Assembly: GCA_964582545.1 (NCBI GenBank)
Contig: CAZOSB010000010.1
Coordinates: forward strand, 1 to 64,000
Origin: JAVVUJ01 sp964582545
GTDB lineage: Bacteria > Bacillota > Clostridia > Peptostreptococcales > Anaerovoracaceae
Direction: 5' to 3'
DNA length: 64,000 bases
Positions within the stretch are counted from its first letter, which is position 1. The number at the start of each line of letters is the position of its first letter. The notes under the pieces were generated by a model. It was not told the origin of the DNA and searched no databases. It saw only the letters and a list, made by a program, of their open reading frames with translations. Made by a program: the position numbers and the translations under genes. Below, one piece after another: positions 43,842 to 52,968 of this stretch.

Positions 43842-44495
43842 ATGAAAAAAACCAATCTTATTTTAGCTCTTATCCTATCGGTATTACTGACATTTTCAGC
43901 ATGTAGCTCTTCTCAGGATCCTAAAAAAGAAGATGGTGACAACGGAAACACTAAAGTAGAGTTTACACAAGGTGTCATTACAGAAACAGGCTTTGAAAGT
44001 GAATATTTAAATTTAAAATTTGATACTCCACAAGGATTCATAATGGCAACGGAAGAAGAAATGCTTGAAATGTCTGATTTGGGAGCTGAATATGCAGAAC
44101 TTGATAAAAAACTAATCGATTATTCAAAAGCAGTAAATGTATATGAAATGATGGCTGTAGATCCAGCAACATCTGCAAACGTAATCCTAATGTCAGAAAA
44201 ATTAGCATTTTCAAACATAAAGATGAAAGATTACATAGGAGCATTAAAAGAGCAACTATCCAATATTGCAAATATGAGCTATCAGATTGATGAAAACACT
44301 ACAGAAGCAACCATTGGAGGCAAAGAATTCACAAAGTTAAGTGCCATAGCAGATGTATCCGGTATTAAATTATCCCAAAATTATTATATACGAATCGAAA
44401 ATAGTAGAGCTGAGGTTATCATCACAAGCTTCATGGAGGAAGCCGCTGACAAAGAAGCTATTTTAATCAACGGCTTTACTCAATTAAATAAATAA
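43842..44495 (+). CDS. lipoprotein, function unknown
   Basis: GGAGGAAATT precedes ATG 43842. The protein opens MKKTNLILALILSVLLTFSAC, a signal peptide with lipobox LTFSAC, then a low-complexity acidic linker. The 180-residue mature part has no recognised family; alternating hydrophobic strands suggest a beta-rich fold. A terminator follows directly, so it is a single-gene unit. Confidence 0.8.
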   Translation: MKKTNLILALILSVLLTFSACSSSQDPKKEDGDNGNTKVEFTQGVITETGFESEYLNLKFDTPQGFIMATEEEMLEMSDLGAEYAELDKKLIDYSKAVNVYEMMAVDPATSANVILMSEKLAFSNIKMKDYIGALKEQLSNIANMSYQIDENTTEATIGGKEFTKLSAIADVSGIKLSQNYYIRIENSRAEVIITSFMEEAADKEAILINGFTQLNK

Positions 44496-44513
44496 ATAAA
44501 AATCTAAACAGTA

Positions 44514-44550
44514 AAAAGGACCAGCGTTTTTTCGGCACTGGTCCTTTTGT
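44514..44550 (+). terminator. intrinsic terminator of the lipoprotein gene
   Basis: AAAAGGACCAG at 44514-44524 pairs perfectly with CTGGTCCTTTT at 44538-44548, with a 13-base loop and a short T run at the end. It lies 19 bases after the stop codon. Confidence 0.85.
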
Positions 44551-44619
44551 TAATCTATGATTTGATACCCCATCATAGAAAGTAACTCGTTTTTGCATTC
44601 ATATATGTCTTTATACGTC

Positions 44620-45123
44620 CTATAAATTTGCTCTTTCAGTTTCTTTATTCACCAATTCAATAGCTTGTTTACCACTGATATGTTCAATTTGAACTTCTAC
44701 CAAACAAACTTGATGAAAGGAATTGTCTATTTCTTTGAGACGCCCCTCTTTATGATTTGGTGAATATTTCTCCGCTAACTTTTCAATAGCCTTTCGTTTT
44801 TCTTCTGGATCATCGAGAATACGAGCTTTTCCAAATAAAATTACACTTCTAAAATAAGAGGTATATTCTTCTGGAACAATTTGATCCTGATCAATTACAC
44901 AAAAGGATACTTTATCATTTTGGGAAATCCCATCTAATTTATGACCCTTCTTGGCACAATGGAAATAAAGCTTTGAATCATCGTATACAAAATTGAGAGG
45001 GACTGCATAGGGATAATCATCATCACCCGACACCGCAAGAACTCCGGATGTGGCTTTATAGAGTATGGCTTCGCTATCTGCGATAGATAAGATTTGTTGC
45101 TTTTTTAGCATTTCTCTAAACAT
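44620..45123 (-). CDS. pyridoxamine 5'-phosphate oxidase-family (NimA-like) flavoprotein
   Basis: The 167-residue protein has the split-barrel pattern of the PPOX/Nim family: GVLAVSGDDDYPYAVPLNFVYDDSKLYFHCAKKGHKLD and then VSFCVIDQDQIV, ending with a FMN/substrate region HISGKQAIELV. Such proteins reduce nitroaromatics or bind heme or flavin. The ATG at 45123 has AAGGAGG about 11 bases upstream; a TTG at 45132 is in frame too close to it. Confidence 0.88.
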   Translation of the reverse strand: MFREMLKKQQILSIADSEAILYKATSGVLAVSGDDDYPYAVPLNFVYDDSKLYFHCAKKGHKLDGISQNDKVSFCVIDQDQIVPEEYTSYFRSVILFGKARILDDPEEKRKAIEKLAEKYSPNHKEGRLKEIDNSFHQVCLVEVQIEHISGKQAIELVNKETERANL

Positions 45124-45137
45124 ACTTTTCAACCTCC

Positions 45138-45992
45138 TTATTTCGGAATGCCACTTTCACAGGGCACTTTACTTTGGCATAAACCACAACCAGAAATATA
45201 ATGAGTATTTCTCACATAGTCAGGTCCGATTTCATTTTTGATCTTCTGCAAATATGCGCTACATAGTTCTTTATCATGACCGGCTTTGGAAATGGCGTTT
45301 ACGGGACACCTGGTGATGCAAGCACCACATTTGTTTTGACTGTGATGAGTACAATATTCGTAGTGATGAGTATAAGGTCTCTCTGTGGGCTCCAATTTCC
45401 CTTTTAGAATAATGGAAGTAAAGCGCATCGCTTTCCCCTTTTCTGTAATCAATCCATCTGACAATCCAAAGGTACCTAACCCAGCTACAAAAGCCGTGTG
45501 TCTGTGAGACCAGTTGGATGCAATTCCAAAAGTTTCCGAGGTATGCCTTGAAAACTCTGTTATTTCGTCGATGGATACGGCAGAAATCCCTTGTTTTCTT
45601 AGTTCTTCCACAATGTACTCCGTGATTTTACCTATGATAAATTCCCATTCTCCCCTGCTTCTGAGCCAGCGCTCGCAGGGCATTTGTTTTTCCATTCTCT
45701 GATCGATTTTTGTGACTTCCACCTGAGGAAACGCAAGGCTGACCACAGTCAATTCGCCGTCCTCCACCACTTCCTCTTTAAATTTGAGGTTGTACACCTC
45801 CTTGGGAAGCCAATAAAATTCTCCGATGGTCTCTTTAAAGTATGTAAAATACTTGTCATCCCCTGCTGCAAAGCCTACCAACGGTTTCTCCCACATGGGC
45901 TCATTGGGTAAGCCCATAGCCTGAAAATTGTTGTAGGGTGAATTTACCGCTGCTTCTTCCATCAAAATTTGAATTTCTTTTTTGCCTAACAT
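45138..45992 (-). CDS. 4Fe-4S double-cluster protein (QueG-like epoxyqueuosine reductase family)
   Basis: The 284-residue protein has a C-terminal pair of 4Fe-4S clusters: CGACITRCPVNAI and a terminal CGLCQSKVPCESG. The N-terminal region with GLGTFGLSDGLITEKG is shared with QueG-like, cobalamin-dependent reductases, although QueG is longer and this may act on another substrate. GAGG lies upstream of ATG 45992; a longer start at 46004 is in frame. It is 14 bases upstream of the PPOX gene, probably one operon. Confidence 0.82.
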   Translation of the reverse strand: MLGKKEIQILMEEAAVNSPYNNFQAMGLPNEPMWEKPLVGFAAGDDKYFTYFKETIGEFYWLPKEVYNLKFKEEVVEDGELTVVSLAFPQVEVTKIDQRMEKQMPCERWLRSRGEWEFIIGKITEYIVEELRKQGISAVSIDEITEFSRHTSETFGIASNWSHRHTAFVAGLGTFGLSDGLITEKGKAMRFTSIILKGKLEPTERPYTHHYEYCTHHSQNKCGACITRCPVNAISKAGHDKELCSAYLQKIKNEIGPDYVRNTHYISGCGLCQSKVPCESGIPK

Positions 45993-46004
45993 GAAATACC
46001 TCAC

Positions 46005-46422
46005 TAGTCTTTATTTATCATTTTTATACTTTTTGCTAAAAATTTTTTATGCTATAATATAAGTCCATCAAGTTAGTTTTTATAATTATATTATAAATGC
46101 AACGCAGTTTTGATATAATTAGCAATGTGGGTTTCGGCTGCAGACTGAAAAATCCCACGGCAGTTTGATGTATAATATTGACCTACAGGCTTTATTATAC
46201 ATGATTTAAAAACTATCTTAATTGGATTATAACACATTATCTTTTAAAAAACTTTTTTTGGCTTAATAAATCATAAAAAAATTTTAGATATAAATTCTTG
46301 AAGGTATAAGAATATAAAAAAATTATAAAAGACGTTCTTTGGTATTCAGTCAATATGGTTTTTATATTCTGTGAATATCATATTTAATGATATTTCCAAC
46401 ATAATAAAAAATGAGGTGACAA
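46005..46422. other. 418-base spacer with structured segments
   Basis: No gene is convincing here. TATAAT at 46114-46119 is a possible -10. From 46127 a stem pairs GTGGG-TTTC (46127-46135) with GAAA-bulge-CCCAC (46147-46158), and 46168-46177 pairs perfectly with 46193-46202 over 10 bases. Near the aldo/keto reductase, ATATTC-TGT-GAATAT (46364-46378) is a perfect palindrome about 45 bases before the start, a possible operator. The rest is A/T-rich. Confidence 0.45.
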
Positions 46423-47379
46423 ATGAAAAAAAATGTTTTGGGAAATACGGGTCTAGAGGTAACAGAAATCGGATTTGGTGTCCTAACCGTAGGTTGGACA
46501 CAACTCAATTTATCCGTGGAAGATGGTGCGTCTGTGCTGAAATACGCTTTGGAGAGGGGGATCAACTTTCTTGATACTGCTCAGGCTTATGACACCTATC
46601 CCTACATAAGGAAGGCTCTAAGGGGCACCAATTTTGACCCCATCATCGTATCAAAATGTCTTGGGACTTCTGGGCAAGATATGGAGTTTGCTGTTGAGCA
46701 GGCGCGAAAGGAAATGGATCGAGATGTCATCGACATTTTTTTACTCCATGAAGTTCGGGGAGCGGAGGATTTCTATAGAAGAAACGGCGCATGGGAATAT
46801 TTACAGGAAGCAAAAGCCAAGGGTATCGTCAAGCACGTAGGTTTATCCACTCATCACGTGAATGTGGCGGAAATGGTGAGCAAAATTGACGGAATGGAGG
46901 TTCTTTTTCCATTGATCAACTTGGAAAGCTTGGGAATTCGACATGGGGAAAATCCAGGAACAAAAGAAGATATGGCTGCAGCAATTGAAAACGCATGGAA
47001 TAAAGGAATCGGAGTGTTTGCCATGAAGGTTTTTGGAGGCGGAAATCTGACGGGGCGATATTTGGAAGCACTAGACTATGTGACGGCATTGAAGGGAATT
47101 TCCTCCACCATGATCGGTTTTGGTTTCCACGAAGAGGTGGACAGAATCTTTGAATACACGGAAGGCACCATCGATAGAAGTTATGTCCCCGATCTTTCCA
47201 AGAAAAAGATTAACATTGATGCGGGAGATTGTGAGGGCTGCGGCTTATGTCTTAAGAGATGCCCCAATAAGGCTATCTATATGGACAAAAATCGCATTGC
47301 TACTGTGGATCATCAGGTTTGCCTCACCTGCGGGTATTGTGCCCCCGCTTGCCCCGTAAGAGCTATCATCATGTTTTAA
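46423..47379 (+). CDS. aldo/keto reductase with C-terminal 2x4Fe-4S ferredoxin domain
   Basis: The N-terminal TIM barrel (1-260) keeps the AKR residues Asp and Tyr in INFLDTAQAYDTY, Lys in IIVSKCLG and His in DIFLLHEV. The C terminus carries two ferredoxin motifs, CEGCGLCLKRCP and CLTCGYCAPACP. This fusion is common in anaerobes and implies electron transfer from or to ferredoxin instead of NADPH alone. GAGGTGAC precedes the ATG. Confidence 0.93.
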   Translation: MKKNVLGNTGLEVTEIGFGVLTVGWTQLNLSVEDGASVLKYALERGINFLDTAQAYDTYPYIRKALRGTNFDPIIVSKCLGTSGQDMEFAVEQARKEMDRDVIDIFLLHEVRGAEDFYRRNGAWEYLQEAKAKGIVKHVGLSTHHVNVAEMVSKIDGMEVLFPLINLESLGIRHGENPGTKEDMAAAIENAWNKGIGVFAMKVFGGGNLTGRYLEALDYVTALKGISSTMIGFGFHEEVDRIFEYTEGTIDRSYVPDLSKKKINIDAGDCEGCGLCLKRCPNKAIYMDKNRIATVDHQVCLTCGYCAPACPVRAIIMF

Positions 47380-47437
47380 AAACTATATTTTTATTATGTA
47401 AACCAACGTTGTAAACATTGGTTTAATAAATAGAACA

Positions 47438-47462
47438 GCGGCAGTGCTGCCCGCACTACCGC
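47438..47462 (-). terminator. terminator of iscS-iscU
   Basis: On the - strand, arms 47462-47453 and 47447-47438 form a full 10-bp stem including one T-G wobble around a 5-base loop; on the + strand the same position is a C-A mismatch, so it is suited to the - transcript. Only a mild T-rich stretch follows. Confidence 0.65.
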
Positions 47463-47494
47463 TTAATCTCAGGAATACTTTTCTATGGGTTAGG

Positions 47495-47947
47495 TTACTG
47501 TTCAATGTCGCATCCATGGTGATGATCATCTTGATCTGCATTGGGATCAAAGCCTTCTAAACCTGTATAGGTTTTACCGTTCTTCTGAGCATAGTCATAT
47601 ACCGCAGATTTTATCGCATGATCCGCCAATACGGAGCAGTGGACTTTAATTGCAGGAAGTCCTCCCAACTCTTCGATAAAGTCGTTATTTGTAAGAGCTA
47701 ACGCTTCGTCAATAGTCTTTCCGATGATCATATCCGTGGCAACGCTGGAGGATGCTATAGCAGAGCCACATCCAAAGGTTTTAAACTTTGCATCTTGAAT
47801 GACATCATCTTCTACTTTAATGGTAATCTGCATCATATCTCCGCAGACAGGACTGCCGTAAGTACCTGTGCCGTCAGGATTTTCTATCTCACCCACATTG
47901 TGTGGATTCATGAAGTGATCCATTACTTTATCATTATATATTGCCAT
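47495..47947 (-). CDS. iscU: Fe-S cluster scaffold protein IscU/NifU
   Basis: The 150-residue protein opens MAIYNDKVMDHFMNPHNVGEIE and has scaffold Cys residues in GSPVCGDMMQI, KTFGCGSAIASSS and KVHCSVLADHAI. An unusual acidic-His C-terminal tail (DQDDHHHGCDIEQ) carries an extra Cys. It lies eight bases after the cysteine desulfurase in the same operon. Confidence 0.94.
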   Translation of the reverse strand: MAIYNDKVMDHFMNPHNVGEIENPDGTGTYGSPVCGDMMQITIKVEDDVIQDAKFKTFGCGSAIASSSVATDMIIGKTIDEALALTNNDFIEELGGLPAIKVHCSVLADHAIKSAVYDYAQKNGKTYTGLEGFDPNADQDDHHHGCDIEQ

Positions 47948-47954
47948 ATCAAAT

Positions 47955-49124
47955 CTACCAACCTTTCTCTTTTGAAACCGGGGACATGGCTCGCAGTCTC
48001 TCCACCACCTGTACCAAAACTTCCACCGTATAATCTATATCTTCTTTTGTAGTGAAATCACCTACTGTAAATCGTAAAGAACCGTGAATCTTTTCTACTG
48101 GAACACCGATGGCATCCAAAACGTGCGAGGGCACCAGTGAGGCTGAGGAACATGCGGATCCGGTAGATACGGAAATGCCGTGCATATCCAAGTAAAGGAG
48201 CATGGCTTCCCCTTCTACGTACTCAAAAGTCAAATTTGCATTTCCCGGTAAACGATTTTCTCTGTCTCCGTTTAAATGTACATCAGGAAGTTTCTTTAAG
48301 ATTTCATCTATAAAATAATTCCTTAATTTCTTTAATTCTTCTATATGTTTTTCCAGATTGTTGAGGGCAAGCTCTGCAGCTTTTCCAAAGCCAACGATGC
48401 CTGGAGTATTTTCTGTTCCAGCTCTCCTCTTGTTTTCTTGACCGCCTCCATTCATAAAGTTGGGAATCAAGAGACCCTTTCGAATATAGAGAGCACCTAC
48501 GCCCTTTGGACCATAAATCTTATGAGCAGACATGGATAGCATATCCACCTTCAAGGCTTTTACATCTATGGAAACATTCCCCACTGCCTGCACCGCATCT
48601 GTATGAAAGATAATGTTGTGTTCTTTGGCCACAGCGGCAATTTCTCCGATGGGTTGTATGGTGCCGATTTCGTTGTTTGCAAACATGATGCTGATTAAAA
48701 TGGTATCTGGCTTAATGGCTTTTTTAACATCTTCCACTGAGACAATCCCGTTTTCATTCACATCTAAGTACGTTACCTCAAAACCTTCCTTTTCCAATGT
48801 CTGGCAGGAATGTAGCAGAGCGTGATGCTCAATCTTTGAAGTGATAATATGTTTTCCCTTTTCTTTTTTTCCTCTGGCGGTACTTATGACAGCCCAGTTA
48901 TCAGCTTCCGTGCCGCTGGAGGTGAAAAATATCTCAGTGGCATCGGCACCGATCAGATCGGCTACTTTTTTCCTTGCTGTATCCAGCTCTGACTTTACAC
49001 CGGAACCCAGTTGATAAAGGCTGGAAGGGTTCCCAAACCTCTCTGTGTAAAAAGGTACCATCTCTTGAAAAACAGTATCTTTTACCGGCGTAGTAGCAGA
49101 GTAATCTAAATAAACTTGTCGCAT
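47955..49124 (-). CDS. iscS: cysteine desulfurase (IscS/NifS)
   Basis: The 389-residue PLP enzyme starts MRQVYLDYSATTPVKDTVF, with the PLP Lys in MLSMSAHKIYGPKG and the persulfide Cys in STGSACSSASL. It releases sulfur from cysteine for Fe-S cluster assembly on IscU. The pair is the ISC-type core found in many Clostridia. No iscR gene lies immediately upstream. Confidence 0.95.
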   Translation of the reverse strand: MRQVYLDYSATTPVKDTVFQEMVPFYTERFGNPSSLYQLGSGVKSELDTARKKVADLIGADATEIFFTSSGTEADNWAVISTARGKKEKGKHIITSKIEHHALLHSCQTLEKEGFEVTYLDVNENGIVSVEDVKKAIKPDTILISIMFANNEIGTIQPIGEIAAVAKEHNIIFHTDAVQAVGNVSIDVKALKVDMLSMSAHKIYGPKGVGALYIRKGLLIPNFMNGGGQENKRRAGTENTPGIVGFGKAAELALNNLEKHIEELKKLRNYFIDEILKKLPDVHLNGDRENRLPGNANLTFEYVEGEAMLLYLDMHGISVSTGSACSSASLVPSHVLDAIGVPVEKIHGSLRFTVGDFTTKEDIDYTVEVLVQVVERLRAMSPVSKEKGW

Positions 49125-49245
49125 TTATATTCTCCTTGTTTAAAGCTAAATTCAATACTTAGTATATTATACCAATTATTTTTAAAAAATAAACAATTAT
49201 TTTATACACTTAGAAAGATTCTTTTGTTGTACTATAAAGAGATAC

Positions 49246-49695
49246 TCAATTATGTAACAAAAACTCGGAAAGCTTGAAATTATAGTCCACTTGTTTCAAG
49301 ACTACCGTATAGGTTCCCATGGTGCTATAATCCTCGGTTAACCCTCTCATAATCCATTGGATATTTACTGTATAGGATAGGTAATTATACATCTTTGTAT
49401 TTTCTTTGATACCGGTAATCTTCATGCTTCTGACAATATCGATATTCCCTTCGTTAATTTTTTTTACGTTATACACGTCCTTGTTGTAAAGTGGGTAAGT
49501 TTCTATTTCATTTAAACGTTCTATTGCCTTTCCAATTTCTATTTTACCGTAATAAGCATCTTGAATAATAGCAGTTCTTTCCCTAATGAGATTTTCCATT
49601 ATCTTTTCTTCCGATGTGGTATCGAAGCCTGACAAGATTCCTAATACGATTACGATGATTGATGGGATCATTAAAAATTTATAATATTTTTTCAT
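49246..49695 (-). CDS. hypothetical membrane-anchored protein, 149 aa
   Basis: One N-terminal hydrophobic anchor or signal (about 7-24; FLMIPSIIVIVLGILSG) is followed by a soluble domain with mixed alpha/beta appearance and no Cys. GAGGGACAGGTT precedes the ATG. Family not recognised. Confidence 0.7.
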   Translation of the reverse strand: MKKYYKFLMIPSIIVIVLGILSGFDTTSEEKIMENLIRERTAIIQDAYYGKIEIGKAIERLNEIETYPLYNKDVYNVKKINEGNIDIVRSMKITGIKENTKMYNYLSYTVNIQWIMRGLTEDYSTMGTYTVVLKQVDYNFKLSEFLLHN

Positions 49696-49754
49696 AACCT
49701 GTCCCTCTTTTCAATTAGATTTTCTGTAATGAAACATTACAATCATTATAAAGA

Positions 49755-49791
49755 AAAAACAGCAAAAAATTTGTATTTTCTCGCTGTTTTT
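49755..49791 (-). terminator. intrinsic terminator after the DUF896 gene
   Basis: AAAAACAGC (49755-49763) and GCTGTTTTT (49783-49791) form a perfect 9-bp stem. On the - strand it is followed by a T-rich run at about 49754-49748. It lies about 80 bases after the DUF896 stop. Confidence 0.75.
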
Positions 49792-49870
49792 CATATCTTT
49801 TCAATAAAATTTTTCGACAGATTTGGATGTTAAAATAATGTTAAAGTTTTAATTTAACTAAAATATTGGA

Positions 49871-50083
49871 TTAATTTTTTTTCATTCGATGAGATTCTTT
49901 GTTTTGATCCATTTCATCTACAAATTTAATGTTGTCTAACTGACTCTTAAGGTTTTCTCTAAAACTTTTGATATATTTTTGTCGTAACATATTTTGTTCT
50001 TCTTTTTCTTCTTCAGTTAAACCTGCCCCTTTTGATTTTCTGGCTAATTGGTTTATTCTTTCAATTTGTTCTGGTGTAATCAT
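49871..50083 (-). CDS. DUF896 family protein (YnzC-like)
   Basis: The 70-residue protein contains IERINQLARKSKGAGLTEEEKEEQNMLRQKYIKSF, the DUF896/UPF0291 signature. In B. subtilis ynzC is near the LexA-regulated yneA-yneB genes; here it is 15 kb from the yneA-like gene and has no clear LexA box. Function unknown. Confidence 0.88.
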   Translation of the reverse strand: MITPEQIERINQLARKSKGAGLTEEEKEEQNMLRQKYIKSFRENLKSQLDNIKFVDEMDQNKESHRMKKN

Positions 50084-50308
50084 TCCTTGCTCCTTCTACG
50101 AATCTATATTCTTCTTTTGAAAAAAATGTTTGAACTGAAAGTTTTCAAAAGTAATTTTTATAAGAATATGATAGATTAAACAAAGAAAAAATGCAACTGA
50201 TTCTTAATTAATTTTTAAATAGATATAAAATAAAACAAATAATTTCAATGACTTTCTTAAGTTCAGTTGCACTTGTTATTCAATTATGTAATTCCTGTAT
50301 AAATTTAA

Positions 50309-51112
50309 TTAACTAACTTTTCGTTCTAATCGCAATTTATCAGCAATAATTGCGATAAATTCACTGTTGGTAGGTTTACCTTTGTCATTGTGAACCGTGT
50401 AACCGAATAAATTATCAATGGTTTCAATCTTTCCTCTATTCCATGCAACTTCAATAGCGTGTCTTATAGCTCTTTCCACTCTGCTTGGAGTAGTGTTATT
50501 AATCTTAGCGATTGCCGGATAAAGCTCTTTCGTTACAGCGCTGAGTAAATCCATATCTTCCACTACCATTGTTATTGCATTTCGCAAATATTGATATCCT
50601 TTGATATGTGCAGGCACACCGACTTCGTGAATAATAGATGTAATTTCTACTTCCAAATTATTACTCCTTGTGTCTTCTGCATTGATAATAGAATGAAAGC
50701 CGGTCATTCTATTCACCTTGTTAATTTGACTAAATCCTGTCATTTGATAAATTCTTTTCACTAAAGTACTTAAATCAAATGGTTTTAATACATAGTACTC
50801 TGCACCAAGGTTTATGGATTTTTGTGTGATTGACTCTTGACCAACCGCGGATAACATGATTACTTTTGGAATATTATCTATCTCCATAGTTTGAATTTTC
50901 TCTAAAACTCCTAAACCATCTAAGTGAGGCATGATGACGTCTAAAATTAATACATCTGGATTTTCTTTATATATTGCATCTATCGTCTTAAACCCATCGT
51001 ATTCTGTAAATACAACACTGATGTTCTCCTGAGTAGAGAAGAAATCCTTCAGGATTTCGCAAAATTCTTTGTTATCGTCAGCAATACCAACTTTAATCAT
51101 ATTATTCATCAT
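50309..51112 (-). CDS. spo0A: stage 0 sporulation response regulator Spo0A
   Basis: The 267-residue protein has a receiver domain (IKVGIADDNKEF, phospho-Asp in VLILDVIMPHLDG, Lys in YVLKPFD) and a Spo0A-type DNA-binding domain with TSIIHEVGVPAHIKGYQYLR and TPSRVERAIRHAIEVAWNRGK, GYTVHNDKGKPTNSEFIA. It is the master switch of sporulation. AAAGGGGG precedes the ATG. It lies downstream of spoIVB as in other spore formers. Confidence 0.98.
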   Translation of the reverse strand: MMNNMIKVGIADDNKEFCEILKDFFSTQENISVVFTEYDGFKTIDAIYKENPDVLILDVIMPHLDGLGVLEKIQTMEIDNIPKVIMLSAVGQESITQKSINLGAEYYVLKPFDLSTLVKRIYQMTGFSQINKVNRMTGFHSIINAEDTRSNNLEVEITSIIHEVGVPAHIKGYQYLRNAITMVVEDMDLLSAVTKELYPAIAKINNTTPSRVERAIRHAIEVAWNRGKIETIDNLFGYTVHNDKGKPTNSEFIAIIADKLRLERKVS

Positions 51113-51185
51113 TTTTTCCCCCTTTAATACTTCATGTACTCTTTTGTAACAATTGATTACAAAATATTATTAATTGATTACCTTT

Positions 51186-51269
51186 ATCATATAGTACCTG
51201 TAGTTTTTTGCAAGGAAAAAAAATCAACATAAATCCTTATTTTTCAATAATCAACGACATCATTCGACA
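51186..51269 (-). promoter_or_regulatory. spo0A promoter with tandem 0A boxes
   Basis: On the - strand TTGCAA (51213-51208) and TATGAT (51191-51186), 16 bases apart, form a sigma-A type promoter. Upstream, TGTCGAA (51269-51263) and TGTCGTT (51259-51253) lie 10 bases apart as a direct repeat in the last codons of spoIVB; the first is a consensus Spo0A box core. This points to Spo0A autoregulation. Confidence 0.7.
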
Positions 51270-52369
51270 TCGCTCTCATTTAACATCCACTGAATAAAAA
51301 CTCCATATCCCTTCTGTGGGTCATTGACAAAAACGTGAGTAACGGCTCCTATTAGCTTGTCATTTTGGATGATTGGGCTCCCACTCATTCCCTGTACAAT
51401 ACCTCCGCTTTTTTCCAATAAACGAGGATCTGTTACCTTTATAACCAAGCCTTTAGTGTCAGCTTTTGTCTGAAAATTAATTTTTTCAATTAAAATCTCA
51501 TATTTTTCAATTTTGCTACCATCCAACGTAGTTAAAATATATGCAGGTCCTCTTTCAACCTCCTGCTGTCCTGCAATAGGAATGGGTTTTGTAAAGTATG
51601 GGTTCGTCATTCCCATAGGTATTTTACCAAAAATGCCAAATACCGTATTTTTACTGAGTTTACCTATGGGTTCGTCTGCCTCATAAAAGATTCCCTTTAT
51701 CTCTCCAGGCATACCTGCTTTTCCTTGTTTTACAGATTGAACCTTCGCGTTAAGTAACTCTCCTTCTGCAACTGGTAGAACTGTTCCTGTTTCAGGATTG
51801 GTAATGGCATGACCCAATGCTCCAAAGGCATTATTTTGTGGGTCGAAATAAGTTAATGTACCAATTCCTGCTGTTTTATCTTTTACCCAAACTCCAATTT
51901 TGTACTCTTTATCATTGATTGACATAATTGGAATTATGTTTACCATTATTATATCACTTTTTCTTTTTACTTTCAATACTACTTTTTCAGAATTTTCATT
52001 AATTTTATTAATTTGTTCTGTAACTTCTGCGGCATTTTGAACAACTACTTCATTTACTTCTAAGATACTATCACCGATTTGTAATCCTGCCTTTAAACCG
52101 GGATTGGTTTTGATCCCATTTGGTCCTTCAATCTCTTCCAAACCTACTACTAAAACGCCTTTGACATTCATCTTTACTCCTACAGAGTGTCCTCCTGGCA
52201 TGATAAGTCTTTCAGGCAGAATTTGAATCGTTTCTTTATGTTCTTCCAATTTAATGGTATTGTAAGCATTTTCTTTTGACTCTGTTGATATGCTTCCACC
52301 CATCATAAAGAAAGCAGTTGATATGATTAAACTAAAATAAATAGCCGTTTTAAAAATTTTGATTTTCAT
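51260..52369 (-). CDS. spoIVB: SpoIVB signalling serine peptidase
   Basis: The 369-residue protein has an N-terminal membrane anchor, a PDZ domain (about 75-160; GLKAGLQIGDSILEVNE) and an S55 peptidase domain with His in GALGHAITNPETG and Ser in VQGMSGSPII. It is secreted by the forespore and cleaves SpoIVFA to release sigma-K processing. GGGAGGGCATA precedes ATG 52369, so I reject the longer reading from 52393. Confidence 0.95.
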   Translation of the reverse strand: MKIKIFKTAIYFSLIISTAFFMMGGSISTESKENAYNTIKLEEHKETIQILPERLIMPGGHSVGVKMNVKGVLVVGLEEIEGPNGIKTNPGLKAGLQIGDSILEVNEVVVQNAAEVTEQINKINENSEKVVLKVKRKSDIIMVNIIPIMSINDKEYKIGVWVKDKTAGIGTLTYFDPQNNAFGALGHAITNPETGTVLPVAEGELLNAKVQSVKQGKAGMPGEIKGIFYEADEPIGKLSKNTVFGIFGKIPMGMTNPYFTKPIPIAGQQEVERGPAYILTTLDGSKIEKYEILIEKINFQTKADTKGLVIKVTDPRLLEKSGGIVQGMSGSPIIQNDKLIGAVTHVFVNDPQKGYGVFIQWMLNESDVE

Positions 52370-52382
52370 TATGCCCTCCCTT

Positions 52383-52943
52383 TTAGCTTTCAAAATCTTG
52401 TAGTAATTCGTTTAGCTCTTCAATAGAGTACTTGATGACTCCTTTCGTAAAAAACTTTTGATCATTTGTCGATAATAATTCGTAAGGAATCTCAGTAATT
52501 CTTATAAGCTTTTCTTCACCTATTGGTGAATAATAATATATTTTAATAAATCCATCTATTTCTTTCACAAGATAATATGCCTTGGATGCTTCTTGGACCA
52601 TTTGACTATCTAAAGCTCCGGAACTAATATTTTCAGCATTGTATGCGCTCAGGTCATCAATGTTATTGGGACCGTTTATTCCTCCAATACTTGAATAATA
52701 ATCGTTAATTAAATTATCAGTAATTCGGTTTTCTTCTACAGCTTTTTTAATTTCATTTTTATTATCATCATTGGGATTGATCGTTTTTTCTGCACCTGTA
52801 ACCATTCCTTCATCTTTATTAATGTCTATATTCCCTTGACTGATCCAAAAACCAAAACCTAAAATACCTACCAATATCAATGTTATTATGGTAGGTTTTT
52901 TATATGGGCTTTTTCTTTTTCCAAACATATTTTGACTATACAT
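52383..52943 (-). CDS. BofC C-terminal-like membrane protein
   Basis: The 186-residue protein has one N-terminal anchor (about 18-37) and a C-terminal region AYYLVKEIDGFIKIYYY ... LIRITEIPYELLSTNDQKFF ... EELNELLQDFES that resembles the C-terminal domain of BofC. In B. subtilis BofC inhibits SpoIVB. Its gene ends just upstream of spoIVB here, 13 bases before that ATG, so a functional pair is likely though not proven. GAGGTG precedes ATG 52943. Confidence 0.72.
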   Translation of the reverse strand: MYSQNMFGKRKSPYKKPTIITLILVGILGFGFWISQGNIDINKDEGMVTGAEKTINPNDDNKNEIKKAVEENRITDNLINDYYSSIGGINGPNNIDDLSAYNAENISSGALDSQMVQEASKAYYLVKEIDGFIKIYYYSPIGEEKLIRITEIPYELLSTNDQKFFTKGVIKYSIEELNELLQDFES

Positions 52944-52968
52944 ACAATTCACCTCGAATGTAGTATTG

